A stretch of 64,000 nt of DNA from contig JAUJNL010000015.1 in the NCBI GenBank assembly GCA_030448185.1, positions 21,998 to 85,997 on the forward strand. Reading direction: 5' to 3'. The DNA is from Cytophagales bacterium. Lineage in GTDB: Bacteria; Bacteroidota; Bacteroidia; Cytophagales; 172606-1. Numbering within the stretch: position 1 is the first letter of the stretch; every line of letters begins with the position of its first letter. Position numbers and translations under genes: made by a program. Under the pieces are notes generated by a model. That model was not told the DNA's origin. It ran no database searches and saw nothing but the letters and a program-made list of their open reading frames with translations. This document shows positions 1-9,737 of this stretch, one piece after another.

Positions 1-53
1 ATGATGTTGTATTTGAACAACTGGAAACCAAAAACTATAAACCGTAAACCAAA

Positions 54-659
54 TTAAGACAGCATTCGGTCAATCTGCTGAACTATGAACTCAAAATCCT
101 GCGGTTTTTTCACGTAATCCAGCGGATTGGCATCAATGATCAGTAACGGACCACGGTCATAGGAGTCAATCCATTCGTTGTAATGCCCGTTGAGGCTAGC
201 CAGATAGGCAGGGTCAATGTTCTTTTCGTATTCCCGGCCCCGCAGCTTTATCCGCTCCATTAGTTTCGACAGGTCGGCCTTCAAGTACACCAGCAAATCG
301 GGTGGTTTAACCAGGCCCATAATGGATTCGAACAATTGCAGATAGGTACTGTAGTCACGGTCATTCATTAAACCGGAGAGATGCAGATTACGGGCAAAAA
401 TATAGGCATCCTCATAGATAGACCGGTCCTGCACCAGTGTTTGGGTACGCTGGGAGATCTCCAGCACCTGCCGGAAACGACTTCCCAAGAAGTAGACCTG
501 CACCTGGAAGGACCAGCGTGGCATGTCTTCGTAGAAGTCCTTCAGATAGGGATTGGTGTCTGCCGCTTCCGGCAGCACTTCCCAACCATAATGCTGGGCC
601 AGCATCTGGGCCAGCGTACTTTTTCCTGCTCCGATATTTCCGGCTATGGCTACGTGCAT
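54..659 (-). CDS. deoxynucleoside kinase (dGK/dAK-like)
   Basis: Deoxynucleoside kinase of 201 aa that would phosphorylate deoxyribonucleosides in the cytosolic salvage pathway. The start region has the Walker A loop GNIGAGKST (residues 7-15). A DRS motif followed by IYEDA lies near residue 79, and an arginine-rich lid RIKLRGREYEK lies near residue 137. These are the usual landmarks of the dNK/thymidine-kinase-2 family, and the length is normal. The ATG at 659 sits directly before the P-loop strand (MHVAIAGN). Which base it prefers cannot be told from sequence. It is transcribed away from the outer-membrane protein gene at 941, with about 280 bp between them holding only an AT-rich promoter-type region. 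Confidence 0.93.
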   Translation of the reverse strand: MHVAIAGNIGAGKSTLAQMLAQHYGWEVLPEAADTNPYLKDFYEDMPRWSFQVQVYFLGSRFRQVLEISQRTQTLVQDRSIYEDAYIFARNLHLSGLMNDRDYSTYLQLFESIMGLVKPPDLLVYLKADLSKLMERIKLRGREYEKNIDPAYLASLNGHYNEWIDSYDRGPLLIIDANPLDYVKKPQDFEFIVQQIDRMLS

Positions 660-940
660 AAGGCGCCGATTAGATTATGTGCTGATGCGTATATATGCCC
701 TCTTACCAATCAGGAAAGGGGTATTGGGCAGTGGGCAAGAACGAATTTTATAATTTACCCTTCGCGGTACATACTACTACGGATAAACGGGGAAGCAAAC
801 AATTGGGTTGTAAAACGCTAAAACGTTCCCGGAAGCGTCCAATATGACGTTTGTTCATTTTTCAGACTGTTACCTTACGCAAGTCAGGTAACACTGGGTA
901 AAGCGACTGGCAAGTGGTTTAGCTGCCTTATTTTTAATTT

Positions 941-1801
941 GTGAAGCATTTTTACTTTTTTCTTTTATTTTTCGCCTCTTTCTCATCCGTACTTTTTGCC
1001 AGTGGCGACCCCGTTCCGGCCGGTGGACGGGCTTGGAGTTTGGCCGGTACAACCCTCACCCTTACCGATGGCTGGGCACTTTTCAGTAATGCTGCAGGGC
1101 TAACTGGCGTAACTTCCCCGCATTTTCTCTTTGCCTGTGATCACCGGTATGGCTTAGCGGGCTTCAATACAGTAACGGCGGGCTTCGTTTTTCCCACCCG
1201 TTACGTAAAAGCAGGCATCAGTTTCGAACGGTTCGGCGACCAGCTATATAATGAACAAAAGCTAGGAATTGCCTTTAGTCATAAATTAGACCGGGTAAGC
1301 TTGGGTCTTAAAGTGAATTATTTCCAGGTTGCTATTTCCGAAACCGGAACCCGCAAACGCCTGCTATTTGAACTGGGCGGCATTACCGAAATCACGCCGA
1401 AGCTCTTTTTTGGCGCCCACGTGTATAACTTCAACCAGGCCCGGATGGCTAACTACCAGGATGAACGTATTCCCACGGTGTTGAAAGCCGGGCTCTCATG
1501 GCGACCTATTTCCAAGGTGATGCTCAACGCCGAAACTACCAAAGACATTGACTTTCCGGCGACTTTCAACGCAGGTGTGGAGTATGAAGCAGTCAAAAAC
1601 GTCTACCTACGGACGGGCATTTCCACGAATCCCACCATCAACTACTTTGGCCTTGGCTTACAGCACAAACAGCTTGGTTTTGACTATGCCTTGCGGACTC
1701 ACCCCATCCTTGGGTGGTCTCATCACCTTTCCATGAGTTTGAAAATCAGGAAAAAGACGAAGAAAGATGGGCCAACCGTAACTGTTGAGCAGCAGCTATG
1801 A
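941..1801 (+). CDS. PorV/PorQ-family outer-membrane barrel protein
   Basis: Predicted secreted protein of 286 aa. An N-terminal signal peptide (MKHFYFFLLFFASFSSVLFASG) is followed by the opening typical of PorV/PorQ-type proteins: a GGRAWSLAGTTLTLTDGW stretch, then SNAAGL. The rest is alternating beta-strand segments as in a FadL-like outer-membrane barrel. In Bacteroidota such proteins serve type IX secretion or related surface functions, but the specific role here is not shown. The stop codon overlaps the start of the next gene (ATG at 1798), so the two are probably co-transcribed. Confidence 0.75.
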   Translation: MKHFYFFLLFFASFSSVLFASGDPVPAGGRAWSLAGTTLTLTDGWALFSNAAGLTGVTSPHFLFACDHRYGLAGFNTVTAGFVFPTRYVKAGISFERFGDQLYNEQKLGIAFSHKLDRVSLGLKVNYFQVAISETGTRKRLLFELGGITEITPKLFFGAHVYNFNQARMANYQDERIPTVLKAGLSWRPISKVMLNAETTKDIDFPATFNAGVEYEAVKNVYLRTGISTNPTINYFGLGLQHKQLGFDYALRTHPILGWSHHLSMSLKIRKKTKKDGPTVTVEQQL

Positions 1802-3973
1802 TGGCAACGAGTCAACCGCAGGGAGAAGACAAAAACGGTAGCCAACCCGTCAACAGAGCAGCGGTCAAAACCTATACTATTGGTTCCTTGGCCGTATTGC
1901 TTCTGTATATCGTTGCTTTTCTGATTCCATTCCGATCCTATTCGCAAGAATATCCTCGCCCCGAAATGAATCCTGATGAACTCATCCAGCACCTTTTCGG
2001 GCAGCCGGAGGAAGAGGTAAATTACGAAGACCTGTACGAATCCCTGTTTGGGCTTTACGCGCAACCGCTGGACCTGAATAGGGGCCACCCGCGAGGAACT
2101 AGCAGCCATTTTTTTACTTTCCGAAGCGCAATTGAATGCCTTTTTCCAGTACCGGGAGCAAAACGGAAAACTGCTTTCCATCTATGAATTGCAAGCCATC
2201 CCAGGATTCGATCTGGCGACTATTTATAAAATACTTCCCTTTGTAGAGGTAAAACTGCCCAAAGCAGACAATAGGCCCCCTCTGGCAACGCATGCTTACT
2301 ACTTCCAGTCAGTCACTTATTATCCGGTATGACCGAACCCTGGAAACGAAGAAGGGCTATTCTCCGGCTACTTCATCCGGTAGCGGTACCAGTCAGCAGT
2401 ATTTGGGTACTCCCGACCGGCTGTATACCCGTTACCGGATGAGCCACTCCCGCGACTTTAGCCTGGGTTTACCCTCGAAAAAGATGCCGGGGAACAATTC
2501 CGCTGGCAACCTTCTACCCGGCGCTACGGCCCCGACTTCCTCTCCTTTCACGGCTATCTGGAAAACCAGGGTCGATGGAAAAGAATTGCTGTTGGCGACT
2601 ACCAGCTTCAAACTGGCCAAGGCTTATTATTGGGTGCTGGCTTTGCCATGGGTAAGGGGGCGGAAACAGTTACCGCCGTGCGGCGCAATCAATCAGGGAT
2701 TCGCCCCTACACATCGGTAATGGAATCTGGTTTTTTCCGCGGCGTGGCGGGAACCTATACTTTTGGCAAAGTGGATGTGACTGGCTTTTACTCCCATTCC
2801 CGCCGGGACGGAAACCTATTAGATGCTGCCGATAGTCTCTCTGATACCTATTCTGATTCATTTACGCAATCTATCTACAGTACGGGCTTTCACCGGACCG
2901 AAAATGAGATAAACGCTAAGGGAAAGTTAGGCGAACAAGTCTTGGGAACTGATGTATTACTTCGGCATAAAAATTGGCACCTTGGCGGTACGTTTCTCCA
3001 TACCCACTATAGCGTACCCGTACACAAAAAGCGCACCGACTACAACCAATTTGAATTTAACGGGTCCGAAAACTGGAATGCCGGCATTCATTACAACTAT
3101 TTGTGGCAAAACGTGAATCTGTTCGGCGAAGCGGCCCTCTCCCATAGCAGGGGCGCAGGAATCATTTCCGGACTCATTGCCAGCCTGACGGCTAAAGTAG
3201 AATTATCTCTATTATACCGCCACTATGGCCGTAATTTTCACAGTTTCTACGGGAATGCGTTCGGGGAAAACACCCGGAACATCAATGAACATGGCATGTA
3301 TTGGGGTGTAAAAGTAGTACCGGTGCGGAAAATTACCCTTACTGCCTACTATGATCAATTCCGGTTTCCGTGGCTCAAGTACCGCGTAGACGCGCCTTCG
3401 CAGGGAAATGAATACTTAGTGCGTATCGCTTGGCAGCCCGCCAAAACCATTCTTGTATACGGCCAATACCGGGAAGAGCACAAGGAATTGAATCCTGCCG
3501 ATGCGCCCTCCCCTATCCGCAGTCCCGAACCAGTAGACCGGCAATATTGGCTCTTCAACCTGGATTACAACGCCAATAAATATATATCCCTGCAATCGCG
3601 GGTGCAGGGAAGCACGTACCGCCACGGAACTACCCTATACTCTACGGGTTACGCTTTGGTACAGGACGTAAATGCGCAGTTTGGCCGGCTAAAAGTGAGC
3701 AGCCGCTTTGCCTTGTTTGACACTGACGACTACAACAACCGGCAGTATGTATACGAAAAAGATGTATTAAATACCTTCTCGCTGCCTGCTTATTACCAGC
3801 GGGGCGAACGGCACTACCTGCTGCTGCAATACCAGGTGAACCGGCATCTCGACGTATGGCTCCGGCTTGCCCGAACCAATTTGCGGGATCAGTTAACTAT
3901 AGGCTCGGGACTGGAAGAAATCAATGACAACCAGAAAACTGAACTAAAAGCCCAGATGCGACTAAGGTTTTAA
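1798..3973 (+). pseudogene. helix-hairpin-helix N-terminal, beta-barrel C-terminal protein, three frameshifts
   Basis: Reconstructed product of about 720 aa. It has an N-terminal hydrophobic segment (GSLAVLLLYIVAFLIPF), then a ComEA-like helix-hairpin-helix (LNAFFQYREQNGKLLSIYEL, AIPGF), then a long beta-rich region typical of a Bacteroidota outer-membrane family. Three single-base changes break the frame: an extra G near 2081-2084 (correcting it gives LDLNRATREELAAIF), an extra base near 2290, and a missing T near 2468 (correcting it gives FSLGFTLEKDAGEQF). The C-terminal 447 aa after 2630 are open. Because the residues on both sides of each break fit a single protein, sequencing error is as likely as true inactivation. 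The start overlaps the preceding gene by 4 nt. Confidence 0.7.
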
Positions 3974-4043
3974 CCCGTACTTTGCAAAGAATTCCGGCTT
4001 TTACTATCATTAAAGTGATTTTCACCGCTGGTTTATCACTTAT

Positions 4044-5102
4044 ATGGAAGGTACCGCCATTATTCTCACCCATAATCAATTAGGAAAGTCGTCGGCTAAA
4101 ACGGCCCATGGCCTCATCCGGGGTACTTCCCGGTACCGTATCGCAGGCGTGATTGACCCCGAAATGGCCGGCCGCGACGCCGGAGAAGTACTGGATGGCA
4201 TCCACCGGGACATTCCCGTGTTTGCTACTTTGCAAGATGCTGTCCAACACTTGCCCAACATTGACTTTTGCCTCATTGGCGTGGCAACCAAAGGAGGCAA
4301 GCTTCCGCTGGAAATGCAGAAAACTGTGGCCGAAGCCATCCGAAACGGGATTTCGATTGTAAATGGCTTGCACGAAGCCATCGGCGACAAACCCCAAATG
4401 GCGGAATTGGCCCGGCAATTCGGTGTTCGACTGCTGGATATCCGGAAGCCTAAACCCAAAAATGAGCTTCACTTCTGGACTGGCCGCATCAGAGAGGTAG
4501 ACTGTCCGCGGGTAGCCGTACTGGGCACCGACTGTAACGTAGGCAAGCGGACCACCGCCCGGATGCTGACGCTGGCTTGCCGGGAGGTTGGACTAAAAGC
4601 CGAAATGATTTACACCGGGCAAACCGGCTGGATGCAGGGCGGCCGCTACGGATTTGTGTTTGATACAACGCCCAATGATTTTGTATCGGGAGAAGTGGAG
4701 CATGCCATTGTTACCTGTTGGGAGGAACAGCGGCCCGACGTGATGTTTATTGAAGGGCAGTCTTCTTTGCGTAATCCCAGCGGCCCCTGTGGTTCAGAGT
4801 TTTTAGTTTCCGGAGAAGCCCGCTACGTGGTACTGCAACATGCGCCGGCCCGCACCTATTTTGACGATAACGAAGCCGCCGGTTCCGTTATTCCTTCTTT
4901 AAGTACTGAAGTTGAGCTCATCCGATTGTATGGCGCCAAAGTGATTGCTATTACCCTAAATACCTTGGGGCTCACCGGAGAGGAATCCAAAGCCTGGCAG
5001 CAGAAATACGGGACCGAACTGAAGCTGCCCGTAATCCGGCCTCTGGAAGAAGGTGTGCAGCGAATAGTTGATTTAGTTATACAGATACAACCAGCTCGAT
5101 GA
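4044..5102 (+). CDS. DUF1611 family protein
   Basis: Protein of 352 aa with the two-part DUF1611 architecture. The N-terminal Rossmann-like part (residues 1-130, RIAGVIDPEMAGRDAGEVLD) is followed by a P-loop-like C-terminal domain beginning VAVLGTDCNVGKRTTA (near residue 157) with downstream FIEGQSSLRNPSG. Members of the family near dipeptide-epimerase genes have been linked to D-glutamate and peptidoglycan-peptide metabolism (DgcN-type). Here no epimerase gene is adjacent, so the assignment is by family only. The gene starts with a clean ATG and is followed by a long AT-rich gap. There is no predicted signal peptide, so it is cytosolic. Confidence 0.85.
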   Translation: MEGTAIILTHNQLGKSSAKTAHGLIRGTSRYRIAGVIDPEMAGRDAGEVLDGIHRDIPVFATLQDAVQHLPNIDFCLIGVATKGGKLPLEMQKTVAEAIRNGISIVNGLHEAIGDKPQMAELARQFGVRLLDIRKPKPKNELHFWTGRIREVDCPRVAVLGTDCNVGKRTTARMLTLACREVGLKAEMIYTGQTGWMQGGRYGFVFDTTPNDFVSGEVEHAIVTCWEEQRPDVMFIEGQSSLRNPSGPCGSEFLVSGEARYVVLQHAPARTYFDDNEAAGSVIPSLSTEVELIRLYGAKVIAITLNTLGLTGEESKAWQQKYGTELKLPVIRPLEEGVQRIVDLVIQIQPAR

Positions 5103-5498
5103 ATCAAAACTGAGAGCGCATTTTTGATTTAATGTCCCGGAAACCTGAAATAGAATCTGGGTGTATCAGCAGCAAAAACAACTCTTCGTATTTTTTATAC
5201 TTTTTTCTAATCGCTTCATTTCCCGCTGTATTATTCATTTGACTGCCAACTGTTTGCATTACTTTAAAAGTATTTCTTCGGGCAATTTTCCACGCTGTAC
5301 TTACCACACCTAACCATCAGCAATACATTATTTCCGCTTATTTTTTGTAATTCAATACCTTATTAATCCTGTTGAAACCTATTCCTTTCCCTTTCTGGAC
5401 AAAATTTATCAATATTTTATTGATTTCGTACAATTTTTAATCTAAAAAATATTCTTAATTTTCGGATGTAAGCCTGCTAAAAGAGGTAATAAATTCAG

Positions 5499-5638
5499 TT
5501 ATTCCCTTTTGGGTGATAGAATAGTAAAAATAATTGATTGATAATCAGTTAGTTATAAAACTATTTAATTGTAAGTTCTTGATTGTCAAATAGTTTAATA
5601 TAAGTAAAATTACCAATTTATCGCCCGAAAGGGAATAA
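5499..5638. repeat. nested imperfect palindrome
   Basis: The outer arms of 20 bp (5499-5518 and 5619-5638) match as inverted copies with about two mismatches. Inside them, AAACTATTT at 5558-5566 mirrors AAATAGTTT at 5588-5596. The whole could form a long cruciform or RNA hairpin. It may be the remnant of a small non-autonomous element. Confidence 0.6.
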
Positions 5639-5750
5639 GATTAGTAGGGCTGTTTATTTTACATTCATAAAAAAATCGTATTTTTCGGGAAAACTTTACT
5701 TTTCCGTGAAATCTCAACGAAATGAGTAGTATTCCGTGCTACAAATAAAA

Positions 5751-5770
5751 TATTGGCTTATATTGGCTTA
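5751..5770. repeat. 10-bp tandem repeat, two copies
   Basis: The 10-mer TATTGGCTTA occurs twice in direct tandem without mismatch. Confidence 0.8.
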
Positions 5771-6015
5771 TAATAGGTCACAAAACACTTGTTGGTAACT
5801 TATTTCTACAAAGACAATATTGCGTTCAATAGAACGTATTGTTCATTGAAGAAACCCGGCTCATTTAATTGCATTCTGTTCAAGCATTTTATAATTATTT
5901 GAGCACTCTCTTAACAGTAAATATATTTTACCTGTTTAACGCAACATAGTTATACAGGTGTAGTATAATAAGGATTGCAAGCAGCACTTTAACCTAAAAT
6001 TTATTCACCACAGCT

Positions 6016-7104
6016 ATGAAGAAAGCTCCCAAAGTAACTGTTTTCATGCCGGTTTACAACGGGGAGAAATATCTCAAGGAAGCCATTGAGAGTATTCTCG
6101 TTCAGACATTCCCCGATTTTGAGCTGCTCATTATTGACGATGGCAGTACCGATGGCAGTGTAACAGTTGTAAAATCCATTCATGATAGCCGGATCCGTTT
6201 CATCCAGAACGAACGGAACATGGGTTTACCTTATACCCGTAACAAAGGATTTGAACTAGCGGAGGGAGAGTATATTGCGTTCATTGATTGCGATGACACT
6301 AGTGCCCCTGACCGACTCGAAAAGCAGGTAAACTTCATGGATGAGCATCCTGAAGTAGGTATTTGCGGAAGCTGGGTGCAGGACGTAACTTCGGAGGGCA
6401 GATTGATTGCAGGGAAAGTGCGGCAATATCCCGCTGAAGACCGCAAAATACGACACATGCTGCTATGGTCACCTCCGCTGTGGAATCCGAGTCTGATCCT
6501 TCGCCGCCGGGTCATTATAGATCATAACCTGTTTCATAACCCGATGTATATCATCGGAGAAGACTATGATCTGTGGGTAAGGGCATCAAAAGTTACGCAA
6601 CTGGCCAACATTCCTGAAATTCTGCATTATTACCGCCGGCACGATCTTCAGATTTCAACCCGCAAATCAGTAGAAGCGGTCTGGAACGTATGCAACCTGC
6701 AATTAGGTGTTCTTTTTGATCTGATTAAGAAGTATTTTCCTCAGGAAGAATTGGGAACCCTGGAGACCGATCTAGCCAATCCTAAACTGTTAACAAAAAA
6801 TATTCTGGCAGTTGACCGGTTGATTGAAAAAATAAAGGAAAATAATATTTTAACCGGTGAGGTCAGCCACAAAACGCTGGAAGCTTCACACCGCGATCTT
6901 TGGTATAAGTTTCTTTCCGGACTTCCCCGCTTTGACCTTAAGTTATACAATGCAATCCGGCAGAGCAGTTTCTTCCGCACCTTATCGTATCCGGTACGGC
7001 TTAAATTATGGCTGAAGTGTTTGGCTGGTATGCGTCAGGAGTGGATTTTGCAAATGAATAATCTGAAAACTGCCTTGGATCGTAAAGTAGCCGTGCAACA
7101 GTAG
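6016..7104 (+). CDS. family 2 glycosyltransferase
   Basis: Glycosyltransferase of 362 aa with a GT-A fold at the N-terminus. It opens VTVFMPVYNGEKYLKEAIES, carries the nucleotide-sugar motif IIDDGSTDGS near residue 40, and has the acidic DxD-like segment AFIDCDDTSAPDRLEKQ near residue 92. The catalytic-side segment IIGEDYDLWVRAS lies near residue 180. The C-terminal third has no recognised domain. The enzyme probably adds a sugar to a cell-surface glycan. The donor and acceptor cannot be read from sequence. It stands alone, with a rho-independent terminator at 7151-7190. Confidence 0.9.
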   Translation: MKKAPKVTVFMPVYNGEKYLKEAIESILVQTFPDFELLIIDDGSTDGSVTVVKSIHDSRIRFIQNERNMGLPYTRNKGFELAEGEYIAFIDCDDTSAPDRLEKQVNFMDEHPEVGICGSWVQDVTSEGRLIAGKVRQYPAEDRKIRHMLLWSPPLWNPSLILRRRVIIDHNLFHNPMYIIGEDYDLWVRASKVTQLANIPEILHYYRRHDLQISTRKSVEAVWNVCNLQLGVLFDLIKKYFPQEELGTLETDLANPKLLTKNILAVDRLIEKIKENNILTGEVSHKTLEASHRDLWYKFLSGLPRFDLKLYNAIRQSSFFRTLSYPVRLKLWLKCLAGMRQEWILQMNNLKTALDRKVAVQQ

Positions 7105-7150
7105 AGGACTTTGCTTGTAACAATGGCCTGTTTTCAATAAAAATATTTAT

Positions 7151-7190
7151 AAAAAGCCTGCGGTTAGGAAAAATCCGGCAGGCTTTTTTA
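7151..7190 (+). terminator. rho-independent terminator of the glycosyltransferase gene
   Basis: AAAAAGCCTGC at 7151-7161 pairs with GCAGGCTTTTTT at 7178-7189, leaving a short loop and a T tract. It begins 46 bp after the stop codon. Confidence 0.85.
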
Positions 7191-7304
7191 TTTGCAACCC
7201 TCTGGTGCCAGCCATCGGCTTGAAAAAGCAGGATGCGGGGCCGGGTAAAAATGCTTACTGATCTAACTGGCCGCCGGATAGCGGCACTTCTAACCCAAAC
7301 TTCT

Positions 7305-7607
7305 ATGTTCGTTCATACCGTTTTCTTTTGGCTGAAAAACAAAAGCAGTGAAGCTGACCGCAAACAATTGCGGGCAGGATTAGAATCGCTGCAAAGTATT
7401 GCATCCATTCGCCATGCCTGGATTGGGGAACCGGCATCCACCCGGCGTTCAGTCATTGATCACAGCTATGATTACGCCATTACGTTTGTTTTTAATGACC
7501 TTCAAGGGCACGACCTCTACCAAGACGACCCTGTTCACTTGAAATTCGTCGAAAACTGCGGTACCCTCTGGAACCGCGTACAAGTCTACGATACAGTTAC
7601 TTCCTGA
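7305..7607 (+). CDS. Dabb-family (stress-responsive alpha/beta-barrel) protein
   Basis: Small protein of 100 aa starting MFVHTVFFWLKNKSSEADRK, the typical opening of the dimeric alpha-beta barrel (Dabb) family. It contains the family-like segments DYAITFVFNDLQGHDLYQ and DPVHLKFVENC. The frame is open further upstream to 7233, but the ATG at 7305 matches the family N-terminus, so I place the start there. The catalytic role is unknown for most family members. It is cytosolic, with no signal peptide, and is followed by a word-repeat hairpin. Confidence 0.85.
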   Translation: MFVHTVFFWLKNKSSEADRKQLRAGLESLQSIASIRHAWIGEPASTRRSVIDHSYDYAITFVFNDLQGHDLYQDDPVHLKFVENCGTLWNRVQVYDTVTS

Positions 7608-7635
7608 TAGCACTGGTAAGTTTTGAATGCTCAAT

Positions 7636-7734
7636 GAGTATTAGGTAGTAAGGTATCAGGTATTAGTAATTAGTTTTTCCCTAATACCCAGTACCTAATA
7701 CCTGTTAACTAAAAACCGATAACCAGTACTCATG
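7636..7734. repeat. word-repeat inverted repeat
   Basis: The gap is built from variants of GGTATTAG and GGTACT, first in one orientation (7636-7676) and then mirrored as CTAATACC and AGTACC (7680-7734). It can fold into an imperfect hairpin and may end transcription of the preceding gene. Confidence 0.65.
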
Positions 7735-7819
7735 TAACCTTTAGGCTGTAGAATTTATCACTACCCGTTTTGTTTTCCTGCGCTTGATTACCTTGCAGCC
7801 AAACAATATCCGATCCGTA

Positions 7820-9658
7820 ATGCGCTACCGTGTCATTTTCTTATTTCTCATAACACAGATTGTCTGTGCGCAGGAACAAGTCCGCTACGAGATTGCCCAG
7901 GAAAAAGTCCGCTACGAGATCTCTTTTGACAATGCCCTGCACCATGAGGCCCTGATCACTGCCACTTTTCCTGGTGTAGGCACTCAGCCTTTGGCCATAC
8001 GGATGAGCCGCTCCTCCCCCGGCCGGTATGCGCTGCACGAGTTTGCCAAGCATGTATATAGCCTCACGGCCACTGACAGTAAAGACAAACCGTTGCCGGT
8101 TACCCGCCCCGATCCGTACGGATGGACGGTAACCGGCCATGATGGCACAGTCATTATCCGCTATACCTTATTCGGCAACCGGGCAGACGGCACCTATACC
8201 GGCATTACCAGCGAATATGCCCACTTGAATATGCCGGCAACCTTTGTATGGGCTAAAGGACTGGAAAACCGTCCGGTGGAAGTAACGTTCAGGCTACCGG
8301 CAGGTAAAGATTGGAAGATTGCTACGCAACTGAAGCCGATGTCAGGCACTATTTTTTGGGCGCCGCATCTGCAGTACTTTATGGATAGTCCCACCCATAT
8401 GGGTAATTTTTTCCTGCAGGAATGGAAAGTTGACCATAAAGGAAAGACGGCAACTATGCAGTTCGCTATCCATCACGAAGGCACCGAAGCGGAAGCCGAT
8501 GCTTTTGTAGACCGGACTAAAAAAGTGGTGCAGGAAGAAATGGCTGTTTTTGGCGAATTGCCCGATTATGACTTTGGCCGGTACACGTTCATTGCCGCTT
8601 ATCTTCCCTGGGTAGACGGAGATGGTATGGAACACCGGAATTCTACTTTTCTGACCAGCCAGCAGCCACTCCTTACCGGAGCTACGAATAACCTGGGTAC
8701 TGTTTCCCACGAATTTTTTCACGCCTGGAATGTAGAACGGATCCGTCCAAAATCACTGGAACCATTCGACTTTGAACGGGCCAATATGTCGGGTGAGCTA
8801 TGGTTTGCCGAAGGCTTTACCAATTACTATGGTCATCTGGTACTGGCTCGTACGCGGGATTATTCCCTGAATGCATTTGCCCAACTGACAGGAGCTAACC
8901 TGAATCGTTTTCTCAATTCTCCGGGCCGTGACTATTTTAGTGCCGTTGGCATGAGTCAGCAAGCACCTTTTGTAGATGCGGCCGTTGCCATTGAACCAAA
9001 TAACCGGGCTAACACGTACATTTCTTATTACCTGCACGGTGAAGTTATTGCCTTGGCACTGGACCTCACCTTAAGGCAGCAATTCAAGGACATTACCTTG
9101 GATTCCTATATGCGCCGGGTCTGGGAGAAGTACGGTAAGACAGAAAAGCCCTACGTGATAGATGACCTCCGCCTGACCTTAGGCGAAGTGACCGGTAACC
9201 AGTCCTTCGCGGATAATTTCTTCACCCGATATATAGTTGGCAAGGAAGCCGCCCCCTACGAAACGCTGCTGAGACAAGCCGGGTTTTTGCTCCGGAAGGC
9301 CAATCCGGGAAAAGCCTCATTGGGCAGCGAACGGCTCACGTACACGGATCAAGGGGCAATGGTTGTCTCTCAGGTACTGGTAAATAGTCCACTGTACAAA
9401 GCTGGGCTGGAACAGGGGGATATTATCCTGACTATTAATGGAAAATCAGCTTCGGCGCAGCATATAGGCAGTATACCGGGTACGTTTAAGCCGGGAGATA
9501 AAGCGGAAGTAACATTCACGCAAATGGGCAAACGTAAGACATCCACAGTTACATTTGCCGAAGACCCACAACTGGAAGTGGTTACCGCCGAAAGCACGGG
9601 CAGTACTGTTACCAAAACCGAACAGCAATTCCGGCAATGGTGGCTTAAAGCCCAATAA
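7820..9658 (+). CDS. M61-family metallopeptidase with PDZ domain
   Basis: Peptidase of 612 aa with a signal peptide (MRYRVIFLFLITQIVCAQ), so it is exported to the periplasm or outer membrane. The zinc site is HEFFH in TVSHEFFHAWNVERI, with the downstream glutamate in GELWFAEGFTNYYG. A PDZ domain lies near the C-terminus (SPLYKAGLEQGDIILTING). This layout is that of glycyl-aminopeptidase-like M61 proteins. The frame is open to 7784, but the ATG at 7820 gives the proper signal peptide. Just after cleavage the motif VRYEI occurs twice in close tandem, which looks like a small in-frame duplication. The gene is monocistronic. Confidence 0.92.
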   Translation: MRYRVIFLFLITQIVCAQEQVRYEIAQEKVRYEISFDNALHHEALITATFPGVGTQPLAIRMSRSSPGRYALHEFAKHVYSLTATDSKDKPLPVTRPDPYGWTVTGHDGTVIIRYTLFGNRADGTYTGITSEYAHLNMPATFVWAKGLENRPVEVTFRLPAGKDWKIATQLKPMSGTIFWAPHLQYFMDSPTHMGNFFLQEWKVDHKGKTATMQFAIHHEGTEAEADAFVDRTKKVVQEEMAVFGELPDYDFGRYTFIAAYLPWVDGDGMEHRNSTFLTSQQPLLTGATNNLGTVSHEFFHAWNVERIRPKSLEPFDFERANMSGELWFAEGFTNYYGHLVLARTRDYSLNAFAQLTGANLNRFLNSPGRDYFSAVGMSQQAPFVDAAVAIEPNNRANTYISYYLHGEVIALALDLTLRQQFKDITLDSYMRRVWEKYGKTEKPYVIDDLRLTLGEVTGNQSFADNFFTRYIVGKEAAPYETLLRQAGFLLRKANPGKASLGSERLTYTDQGAMVVSQVLVNSPLYKAGLEQGDIILTINGKSASAQHIGSIPGTFKPGDKAEVTFTQMGKRKTSTVTFAEDPQLEVVTAESTGSTVTKTEQQFRQWWLKAQ

Positions 9659-9737
9659 TACCCTTTTGAATTTTTTCTGAATAAACGCTTACATTTCTTC
9701 GGTCCCTGCTCATTAACCAGATAGAACTAACAATATT

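Larger units (their letters stand above)
5103..6015. other. gene-free AT-rich gap
   Basis: About 900 bp between the DUF1611 gene and the glycosyltransferase without a convincing gene. It holds a nested dyad (5499-5638), a 10-bp tandem repeat (5751-5770) and a short dyad (TTCAAT...ATTGAA, about 5825-5850). It is much richer in A+T than the flanking genes. The promoter of the glycosyltransferase gene must lie in its right part. Confidence 0.6.

Noticed and set aside
381..821. 146-aa open frame opposite the deoxynucleoside kinase gene
   Set aside because: It is the antisense shadow of a well-supported gene.
5104..5307. 67-aa minus-strand open frame
   Set aside because: It needs a GTG start, has no recognisable family and lies in an AT-rich gap. 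At best it is a remnant.
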